Below the pieces are notes generated by a model, which was given only the letters and a program-made list of their open reading frames with translations, was not told the origin of the DNA and searched no databases. A DNA stretch of 45,484 nt from SIG437 sp045648985 (GTDB taxonomy: Bacteria > Bacillota > Clostridia > UBA1381 > UBA9506), in contig JAZROZ010000033.1 in the NCBI GenBank assembly GCA_045648985.1, positions 1-45,484 of the forward strand, written 5' to 3'. Positions 16,888 to 23,763 of this stretch are shown one piece after another (the stretch's first letter is position 1; each line of letters begins with the position of its first letter). The position numbers and the translations under genes were made by a program.

Positions 16888-17277
16888 ATGAAAAAATTTT
16901 TTCTCGTGCTCCTGTGTGCAGTATTCTTAATTGGCGGTTGCTCAATGGATAATGTAAAACAGGAAATTACAGAAGAAACTCAAGATATAAAACAAGACGT
17001 CAAAGAGGAAGTGAATGATATTAAGGAAGACGTCAAAGAAATTATGCCGCAAAAAGTGGATAAATCACAGTTTATTGGCGAAGAAAAAGCTAAAGAAATT
17101 GCACTCGAAAAAGCAGGCATCACAGCCGAAGGTGTTGTGTTTGACATAGTGGAACTGGATAATGATGATGGAATCTGGCAGTACGAAGTTGAGTATAGAA
17201 AAGGTACTACAGAGTATTCAGCTGACATAGCAGCCGATAGCGGTGATATAATTTCTTGGGAAATAGATAACGATTAA
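16888..17277 (+). CDS. PepSY-domain lipoprotein
   Basis: A 129-residue secreted lipoprotein. The N-terminal signal MKKFFLVLLCAVFLIGGC ends in a lipobox with Cys18 as the lipid anchor. A charged stretch of Lys/Glu/Asp heptad-like repeats (about 23-50, QDVKEEVNDIKEDVKEI) forms a likely coiled stalk. The C-terminal PepSY domain (about 61-126) contains GEEKAKEIALEKAG and WQYEVEYRKGTTEYSADI. PepSY domains are proposed to inhibit or bind peptidases. It has its own ribosome site (TAGGTGG) and a terminator. Confidence 0.85.
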   Translation: MKKFFLVLLCAVFLIGGCSMDNVKQEITEETQDIKQDVKEEVNDIKEDVKEIMPQKVDKSQFIGEEKAKEIALEKAGITAEGVVFDIVELDNDDGIWQYEVEYRKGTTEYSADIAADSGDIISWEIDND

Positions 17278-17301
17278 TAAATTTAATAAGTGATAGAAAA
17301 G

Positions 17302-17332
17302 GCCTTGCAAAACTATTTTGCAGGGCTTTTTT
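17302..17332 (+). terminator. Intrinsic terminator
   Basis: GCCTTGCAAAA (17302-17312) pairs with TTTTGCAGGGC (17316-17326, one G-U pair), followed by TTTTTT. Confidence 0.85.
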
Positions 17333-17371
17333 GTTCCCTAAAAAATTTTTAAAAATTTTTTCAAAAAAGTA

Positions 17372-17400
17372 TTGACAAACATATATGCACTTGCTATAAT
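17372..17400 (+). promoter_or_regulatory. Promoter of the Fur-family regulator and rubrerythrin
   Basis: Consensus TTGACA (17372-17377), 17-bp spacer, consensus TATAAT (17395-17400). Confidence 0.8.
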
Positions 17401-17409
17401 ATACTTGTA

Positions 17410-17422
17410 AACGATAATCGTT
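17410..17422. promoter_or_regulatory. Palindromic Fur-family operator
   Basis: AACGAT-A-ATCGTT, a 6-1-6 dyad just downstream of the -10 box, at the likely transcription start. Spacing and AT-rich core resemble Fur/PerR boxes. It implies autoregulation; the ligand protein is inferred from the adjacent gene. Confidence 0.6.
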
Positions 17423-17463
17423 ATCAATATCGATTAATTAATAGAATAGAAAAGAGGTGCTTT

Positions 17464-17832
17464 ATGTACAAACACAGCAGACAGCGGGATATGATTTTAG
17501 AATATCTCAAGGGCACTAAAGCTCACCCTACTCCTGAACAGATTTTTGATGATTTGCGGCAAAGAGACTCAAAGCTTGGAATTGCTACAGTTTACAGAAA
17601 TCTAAAAGCACTATATGAGCAAGGCTTAATCAGAAAATTAAACGTAGGTGAAACGGCAGACAGGTATGATGCAGACCTTTCTAACCACTATCACTTCCAC
17701 TGTGAATGTTGTGGTGAAGTAAGTGACATATATGAACCTGAGCTTGATATTAATTTTAAAAATAATAATGGCACAAAAGTAAAAAGCTTTGAAGTTTATG
17801 GATATGGAATATGTCCTAAATGTGTATGTTAA
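17464..17832 (+). CDS. perR: Fur-family repressor, PerR-like
   Basis: A 122-residue winged-helix metalloregulator. The DNA-binding part is residues 5-70 (ATVYRNLKALYEQGLI is the recognition helix). Metal residues resemble PerR: His21 in HPTPEQIF, the cluster HYHFHCECC (His75, His77, His79, Cys80, Cys83) with Asp88, and a C-terminal CPKC for structural zinc. PerR senses peroxide by metal-catalysed histidine oxidation. The link to rubrerythrin 42 bp downstream supports a peroxide role; Fur or Zur cannot be excluded from sequence. Probably autoregulated through the dyad at 17410-17422. Confidence 0.82.
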   Translation: MYKHSRQRDMILEYLKGTKAHPTPEQIFDDLRQRDSKLGIATVYRNLKALYEQGLIRKLNVGETADRYDADLSNHYHFHCECCGEVSDIYEPELDINFKNNNGTKVKSFEVYGYGICPKCVC

Positions 17833-17874
17833 AAAATAAAATATAAATTATTAAAATTGATGGAGGAATTTATT

Positions 17875-18462
17875 ATGAAAAAATTTGTATGTTCAGTATG
17901 CGGTTATGTACACGAGGGAGAAAAAGCTCCTGAAAATTGCCCGGTATGTAAGGTTCCGGCAGAAAAATTTAAAGAGATGGTAGAGGGAGCAGCTCTAGCT
18001 GCAGAGCATGAATATGGTGTTTATGGAAAAACTGTTAAAAACAATCCTGACATCTCAGAAGAAGATAAAAAATTTATATTTGAGCAGCTCATGGCTAACT
18101 TTAACGGCGAATGTGCAGAAGTTGGAATGTATCTCTGTATGGCTCGTATCGCTCATCGTGAGGGATATCCTGAAGTTGGTCTTTATTGGGAAAAGGCTGC
18201 TTTTGAGGAAGCTGAACACGCAGCAAAATTTGCTGAACTCTTAGGTGAAGACTTAGAGCCTAATATGAAAGCTACAACAAAAGACAACTTAGCTTGGAGA
18301 GTTGATTGTGAATACGGTGCAACACAGGGCAAATTTGATTTAGCTTCATGTGCTAAGAAAAATGGCTTAGATGCAATTCATGACACAGTTCACGAAATGG
18401 CAAGAGACGAGGCAAGGCATGGTCGTGGCTTGGAAGGACTTTTGAAGAGATACTTTAAATAA
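17875..18462 (+). CDS. Reverse rubrerythrin
   Basis: Non-haem di-iron peroxidase of anaerobes. It has the reversed domain order: the rubredoxin-like Fe(Cys)4 unit comes first (CSVCGYVHEG and CPVCKVP, residues 5-35), then a four-helix ferritin-like domain with the di-iron acids in NFNGECAEVGMYL, FEEAEHAAKF and HEMARDEARHG. 195 residues. The start ATG 17875 has TGGAGGAA upstream; the longer in-frame reading lacks a site. It should reduce peroxide or oxygen in the cytoplasm with electrons from NADH via rubredoxin-type carriers. Second gene after perR, so probably PerR-controlled. Confidence 0.92.
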   Translation: MKKFVCSVCGYVHEGEKAPENCPVCKVPAEKFKEMVEGAALAAEHEYGVYGKTVKNNPDISEEDKKFIFEQLMANFNGECAEVGMYLCMARIAHREGYPEVGLYWEKAAFEEAEHAAKFAELLGEDLEPNMKATTKDNLAWRVDCEYGATQGKFDLASCAKKNGLDAIHDTVHEMARDEARHGRGLEGLLKRYFK

Positions 18463-18473
18463 GAAAAAAGCGG

Positions 18474-18500
18474 AAGGGTTGAGCATTGCTCAACCCTTAT
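18474..18500 (+). terminator. Intrinsic terminator after rubrerythrin
   Basis: AAGGGTTGAGC (18474-18484) pairs with GCTCAACCCTT (18488-18498), followed by a short AT-rich tail with a weak T-run. Confidence 0.7.
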
Positions 18501-18568
18501 TTAATGTGATTTAAAAATATTGCAGAAAAAATTGCTTAAAAGCTCTTTAAAAAAGGATTTTTTCATGA

Positions 18569-18670
18569 ATAAAGGCGTTGCAAAACTTTAAAACATATGG
18601 TAAAATTGGCAAGCGTGAAGTTTCGCACGAGGAAAAGGAAGAAAAAGGTATCAAAACATTAAGTGATTAA
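18569..18670 (+). other. Possible remnant of a coding region (unidentified)
   Basis: A 33-codon open stretch without a start, ending in TAA 12 bases before the flavoprotein start. It reads like a real protein tail (TYGKIGKREVSHEEKEEKG and then IKTLSD) but belongs to no family I recognise. The region 18501-18682 otherwise shows nothing convincing. With the decayed rubrerythrin tail on the other side of the flavoprotein gene, it suggests rearrangement here. Confidence 0.25.
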
Positions 18671-18682
18671 AGGAGTTTTAGT

Positions 18683-19877
18683 ATGTTTATTAATGAGAAC
18701 ATTAAAACTGAGGTAAAAAAAATATGATGTGGCAGTTTGTGGTGGCGGTTTTGGCGGTATAGCTGCAGCACTCGCAGCAGCAAGACAGGGAAGTCGTGTA
18801 GTGCTTTTTGAAAAACAGTTTATGCTCGGTGGTCTTGGGACTGCGGGTATTGTAACAGTTTATCTGCCGATTTGCGATGGACTTGGACATCAGGTATCGT
18901 TTGGTATTGCAGAAGAGCTTTTGCGTTTGTCAATAAAACATGGTGCCGAAGAAAGATATCCTGAAAATTGGCTTGATAACATAGGTCCGCGTGATGAACA
19001 AAGTAAAAGATTTTTGGTACGATATAACCCACACCTTTTTGCAATACTGGCAGAAAAACTCCTTTTAGACGAAGGTGTTGACATAATGTATGGTACATAT
19101 ATTGTTGGTGTGGATACGAAAGAAGACAGAATAAATCATATAATTACTGAAAACAAATCAGGTAGGTTTGCCTATAAGGTAAAATCAGTCGTTGACGCAA
19201 CGGGAGATTGTGATATCGCAGATTTTGCAAATGCTCCTACAGAGACTTTCAAGCAGGGAAATGTACTTGCGGCATGGTATTATTATTTAGGTAAAGACGG
19301 GTATGACCTTAATCAGCTTGGTTGTTGCGATGTTCCTGAAGAAGAAAGGCAAAACACTGATGTGCCTAGACTTGTTGACAGGAGATTTTCAGGTCTTGAT
19401 GGACAAGAGCTTTCTGAGCAAATGTGCCTTTCACATCAATCAACTTATAACGATTTCCTGAAAAGAAGAAAAGAAGATTCTGAATTGGTGCCTGTAACAA
19501 TAGCTTCAATTCCACAAGTAAGAATGACCAGAAAGATTGTTGGTGAATATACACTTTCTGATAAAGAAGAGCATAAATATTTTGAAGATTCCATTGGGAT
19601 GGTGTCAAACTGGAAGAGAAGAGGTCCGATATATGAAGTGCCGTTTGGAACTCTTTACAGCGCTAAAGTAAAGAATTTAATCTGTGCAGGAAGATGTACA
19701 TCTGTAAATGAAACAATGTGGGATATTATGAGAGTTATTCCATGTTGTGCTGTAACAGGTCAGGCGGCAGGAACTGCAGCGGCTATGACAGACGATTTTA
19801 CGGCTTTAGATGTAAAAGAACTTCAGCAAGAGCTTGTAAAAAGCGGTGTTGTGCTTCACGAAAAGGATATTCTCTAA
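18683..19877 (+). CDS. FAD-dependent oxidoreductase, frameshifted near its start
   Basis: Flavoprotein of the FAD_oxidored type. The dinucleotide fold VAVCGGGFGGIAAALAAARQ is at the N terminus, followed by EKQFMLGGLGTAG, VVDATGDCDIADFA and the C-terminal flavin motif NLICAGRCTSVN...VTGQAAGTAAA. The natural start is ATG 18683, seven bases after AAAGGAG, giving MFINENIKTEVKK; but the run of eight A (18715-18722) shifts it into a TGA at 18725. With seven A the frame would continue KKYDVAVCGGG. So this is a sequencing error, a fresh mutation, or expression by slippage on the A-run. A GTG at 18729 would cut the first beta strand and has no ribosome site. Substrate unknown. Confidence 0.75.
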
Positions 19878-19880
19878 AGA

Positions 19881-19967
19881 ATACATAACACTGTTCACGA
19901 AACGGCTCGCGACGAAGCTCAGCACGGCAGAGGTTTAAAAGGTTAACTCAAGAGATATTTTAAATAA
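19881..19967 (+). pseudogene. Decayed 3' end of a second rubrerythrin
   Basis: Translates as IHNTVHETARDEAQHGRG, LKG, stop, LKRYFK, stop. This matches the last ~29 residues of the intact protein at 17875-18462 (IHDTVHEMARDEARHGRG...LKRYFK) with many silent differences, so it is an old paralogue rather than a recent copy. The leucine codon after LKG is a TAA stop, and nothing of the gene remains upstream, where the flavoprotein gene sits. Confidence 0.8.
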
Positions 19968-19984
19968 GATAAAGTACAGAAACT

Positions 19985-20030
19985 AACCCTTTTGGAAATA
20001 GGTATATTAGCTATTTTCAAAAGGGTTTTC
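19985..20030 (+). terminator. Intrinsic terminator
   Basis: A 17-bp stem from AACCCTTTTGGAAATAG (19985-20001) and CTATTTTCAAAAGGGTT (20011-20027), then TTC and AT-rich sequence. It originally served the decayed rubrerythrin and now the flavoprotein gene. Confidence 0.8.
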
Positions 20031-20087
20031 TATATAAAACAGTAATAACTGCTCGAAATTTGTCAAAAGTTTACTATCTTTTGAGCA

Positions 20088-20116
20088 TTGACAATTAAGG
20101 AAGAAAATGATAAAAT
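20088..20116 (+). promoter_or_regulatory. Promoter of the Hint-domain secreted protein gene
   Basis: TTGACA (20088-20093), 17-bp spacer, TAAAAT (20111-20116). A small dyad TCAAAAG/CTTTTGA lies just upstream (20063-20084). About 90 bases of leader precede the ATG at 20211. Confidence 0.6.
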
Positions 20117-20210
20117 ATAATATGGTTTTTTGTGGAAATATGGGGATTATATTCAGTAGTAGTGGAATAGGGATATTGTAAAATTGAATATTGTGAAAGG
20201 ACGGTCTAAA

Positions 20211-23200
20211 ATGGGTAAAAGAGTTTTAACACTATTTATGGCTTTTGTTTTCATGGCTTTGTTATTGCCACAGGCAACAATTGTCGATGCGAGTGTAAAT
20301 TCGGTAGTTTTCTTGAATTCGGACTCAGGTGTGGCAATAAACGAAATCGGAACAGCGCAAAATGTTAAAGCCAAAGTGCAGTTTACAGTTCCTGGTAAAT
20401 GCTCATTAGATGTAATAACTGCATGCTATGATGAGGCGGGAAGAATGCTCGAAGCGTTGCTTGTTGAACCTCTTAGCTTTGAAGCTGAAGATGCAAATGA
20501 AGCCTATCAGCATGAAACTGCAGTTTTGAGTGTGACAGGTGCACAGAGAGTTAAGATTTTTGTATGGGAAGAAACTTCTTATTATCCTATCTTAAAAAAT
20601 AACGGAATACTTGTTAAAGAATTTGATGCAGAGAATTATTCTGATAAAATTGACGTGTCATATGGTGCAACACAGGATGATGCCTATGTTGTAGTGACAG
20701 GAAAAACAATTTCAGTTGGCGAAATCTTTGCAGCTCTTTCTGAAACACAGATTAACAGTAAATATTTTGAAGTGTCTGCAGAGGCGCTTGGAGACAGTAC
20801 AGTAAATACTACTTTTGTACCAGATACTTCTGATTGGTCAAAAGGCACACTTACCTTTAGCGGTACGGGAATTGTTAAGCTGACAGCACAGGATTACGAT
20901 TTCTGCGTTCCTGTAGATGCTTATGTAGACGTAGTCGAGCCTGTTGAAAGATATTATACAAAACTTCCGAATACTGATGATTATTTATATCGTGTCGGAA
21001 ATAAAAACACTGTAAGCTTGTCAAGCTTGTTTGCAGCAAAAGAAGAAGTGTTGCCATCTGCTTCTAATATGGAAGTTACAATAACCGGAGATGCCCATAC
21101 AGGTACGGCAAAAGGAGTATTTACTCCAAATGCTTCTGACTGGACAAAAGGAACTATTCAGTTTAGTGGAGTTGGTGTTGCGGAAGTAACAATCAAAGAC
21201 GATAACAGTAAAGAATATTCCTTGTTAGTAGAAGTCGTTGACGGTACTAATGCAACAACATATAGCGAAATGTCATCAGGAAATATTGTTATGTTAAATG
21301 ATATCATAATGACAGCAAATCAGAGATTGTATTTGACAAATCGTGTTCTCTACGGAAACGGATTTACATTTGATGTTACGCAGGGAACTGTAGCAGCCGC
21401 GGGTTACAGTACGAGCAATGGTTTAGTTATTTTAACTAACGGTACTATTGATAATGCGAAAATTGTAGGCCCTGTTTATACTTCTTACGGTGCTACATCA
21501 GATGACGACTACAATAATGCCACGGTTTTAACTTTGGGTAATAGCACTATAGTAAACAGCTATATTTCAAATGCTGCTTCAGCTGTCAGAATGATTGGTG
21601 ATAGCCTCACAATAGTTGATTCAACATTAAAAGGCGGAAACTTTGCTAACTTGGATATAAGAGACGGAAGTGTCACATTAGAAGATGTAACAACTATAAA
21701 TCAGTCAGATTCAAATGATGTTGATGTAGCTGGAAACATGGTTGTCGGCTTAGGTATTGTTGTATATTTTGAACAGGTTTTAGATACAACTACTATTGAT
21801 ATTGTAGGTAGCTTAACCCAGTATAATGAATTGTCTAAGACAACGGACAGGAGTTATATCAGACATTCAGTTGGTAAAACCTTGTTTGACAGCCTTTTCA
21901 AAAATAATAATTTAGTCTATACTGTAGGAGAAAACGAATATTTAAACACAGGTATTATCTCAATGATATCTACAGTTACAAACGATAATATTACAGATGT
22001 TTCAGGATATGGTCATAATGAAACCATTTCGTACAACGGTGAAACAGGATATATGCATGCGCCGACAAGTTCGCTTGGAGCTGCGCCAACATATGAAACT
22101 AAAGAACAGGGTGTTATTGCACCTGAGTATACTTTCGACTTTGCAACAAAGAATTGTGTCGAAAAAACAGAAGGCTCAAATCTTGCATGTTATTACAGTT
22201 ATGGTACAGTGATAATCACATTTGATGAAGGTGACTCTTTTGAATGGGATACCGATATTTTATCAGTATCAAAGTTTGGAGAAGACCTTTCATATACAGT
22301 TACTATGAATGGCATAGACTATACCGGCAAAAAGATTACATTTACAGAAACGGGGGACTATACTGTAACATATACGTATACTGACTCTAAAAACTATTGT
22401 CTTGATGAAGATAAAAACGTTGTTCCGTTTGATGAAGTTTATGAAAAGAATGTAAATATAAGTGTAACAGCTGTAAAGCCTGATGCAAAGCATGCTGAAT
22501 TTGCGTTTGGCAGCAGCGGTGTTGCATCAAAGACTGTAACTATTGGAAATGAAACGTATGTAATGCCTGATGTCAGTGCAACAAGTGATACAATCGGCAG
22601 TAAAACTGTCAATGGTACAACCGTTTATTGCCCTATAGTTGATGCTTACACAAGCAATGGCAACACTACACAGTATTCAGGCGCTAAATGGTATATGTAT
22701 TTCCCTGTATTTAAAAACGCTGTTACTATCACAGATTATCAGGATGCAGGCTTAGGGGATGCTGTAACTTATAATGCTTCAACAACAGCTTTGCCTTCAG
22801 GATTATCTGTACCTGATGGTCCTTCAACGGTGTTTGAATATGCTACAGCTGGCTCAGCTCCTGCTACTCCTACAGTTGTAGATGGTGTTCTGTGCTATAG
22901 TTCACCCGAAATGGAAGGTGTCAACAGAGATGCAATGACTATATATGCAAAATATGAATACAAGGATAATGCAGGAAATATATACTACTATTATGTCGCA
23001 TATAAGTGTGCAAAAATAACGAATATAGCATGTGTATCGGGCGATACATTGGTAACGCTTGCAGACGGAAGCTATAAGAGAATTGATGAAGTTACGCACT
23101 CAGATAAGCTTTTAGTATGGGATTTCTATAACGGCAAATACACAGAAGCAAGTCCTATGATAATCAGCAATCATGGTTATGATTATAATACTGTTATTAA

Positions 23201-23702
23201 GCTGACATTTGACGATTCTACAGAAATCAAGGTAGTAAATCTCCATCAGTTCTTTGATGCAGAAGAAAACAAACTTGTTACAATAGACGCTCAAACTGTG
23301 GGAGATTATCTAAATCATAATTTTGTAAAAAGAGACGGAAACGGATATAAAACCGTTAAACTGATAAATTATGAAATTTCTAAAGAATATATAGATTCTT
23401 ATGGAATTGTATCTGCATTCCACTATGATATTTTAGTAGAAGATATGTTCTCAGCGGACTATCCTCATGAGCTTTATGATTTAATGACCTATTTTGAGGT
23501 AGGAGAAAATCTTGTCTATGATAAGGAAAAGATGGAAGCTGATATAAAGACATATGGTTTGTATACGTATGAAGAATTTGCGGACTATATGACTTATCAG
23601 CAGTTCGATGCTATGAACATCAAATATATGAAGATATCTGTAGGTAAAGGACATTATACTTTTGATGGAATCCTTGATTTAATAGAAGAGTATCTTAAAT
23701 AA
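20211..23702 (+). CDS. Large secreted protein with C-terminal Hint (hedgehog/intein) domain
   Basis: A 1163-residue exported protein of unknown function. The signal peptide is residues 1-27 (KRVLTLFMAFVFMALLL). Two related ~95-residue modules follow (about 160-245 and 247-345), each with a F-P-x3-SDW-x-KGT-x2-FSG-x-G motif. Residues ~350-520 carry Ile/Val/Asn-Gly-rich repeats like a beta-helix. Ig-like stretches come next. From Cys941 (CVSGDTLVTLADGSYKRIDE) a Hint fold begins, with the block B histidine in VVNLHQFFD (about His1012) and a final strand HYDILVEDMFSAD. No His-Asn splice end is seen, so only N-S acyl shift or N-terminal cleavage is likely. ATG 20211 follows AAAGGA. The SLH protein is 61 bp downstream. 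Confidence 0.78.
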   Translation: MGKRVLTLFMAFVFMALLLPQATIVDASVNSVVFLNSDSGVAINEIGTAQNVKAKVQFTVPGKCSLDVITACYDEAGRMLEALLVEPLSFEAEDANEAYQHETAVLSVTGAQRVKIFVWEETSYYPILKNNGILVKEFDAENYSDKIDVSYGATQDDAYVVVTGKTISVGEIFAALSETQINSKYFEVSAEALGDSTVNTTFVPDTSDWSKGTLTFSGTGIVKLTAQDYDFCVPVDAYVDVVEPVERYYTKLPNTDDYLYRVGNKNTVSLSSLFAAKEEVLPSASNMEVTITGDAHTGTAKGVFTPNASDWTKGTIQFSGVGVAEVTIKDDNSKEYSLLVEVVDGTNATTYSEMSSGNIVMLNDIIMTANQRLYLTNRVLYGNGFTFDVTQGTVAAAGYSTSNGLVILTNGTIDNAKIVGPVYTSYGATSDDDYNNATVLTLGNSTIVNSYISNAASAVRMIGDSLTIVDSTLKGGNFANLDIRDGSVTLEDVTTINQSDSNDVDVAGNMVVGLGIVVYFEQVLDTTTIDIVGSLTQYNELSKTTDRSYIRHSVGKTLFDSLFKNNNLVYTVGENEYLNTGIISMISTVTNDNITDVSGYGHNETISYNGETGYMHAPTSSLGAAPTYETKEQGVIAPEYTFDFATKNCVEKTEGSNLACYYSYGTVIITFDEGDSFEWDTDILSVSKFGEDLSYTVTMNGIDYTGKKITFTETGDYTVTYTYTDSKNYCLDEDKNVVPFDEVYEKNVNISVTAVKPDAKHAEFAFGSSGVASKTVTIGNETYVMPDVSATSDTIGSKTVNGTTVYCPIVDAYTSNGNTTQYSGAKWYMYFPVFKNAVTITDYQDAGLGDAVTYNASTTALPSGLSVPDGPSTVFEYATAGSAPATPTVVDGVLCYSSPEMEGVNRDAMTIYAKYEYKDNAGNIYYYYVAYKCAKITNIACVSGDTLVTLADGSYKRIDEVTHSDKLLVWDFYNGKYTEASPMIISNHGYDYNTVIKLTFDDSTEIKVVNLHQFFDAEENKLVTIDAQTVGDYLNHNFVKRDGNGYKTVKLINYEISKEYIDSYGIVSAFHYDILVEDMFSADYPHELYDLMTYFEVGENLVYDKEKMEADIKTYGLYTYEEFADYMTYQQFDAMNIKYMKISVGKGHYTFDGILDLIEEYLK

Positions 23703-23763
23703 AAAGTTAATTAATTCAACACAAGTTGATTGATTATAAATATAAAAATAGGGAGAGAGAAAG

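Noticed and set aside
18729..18740. GTG 18729 as the true start of the flavoprotein
   Set aside because: It lacks a ribosome site and removes the first strand of the FAD fold; the upstream ATG with AAAGGAG fits better after one-base correction.
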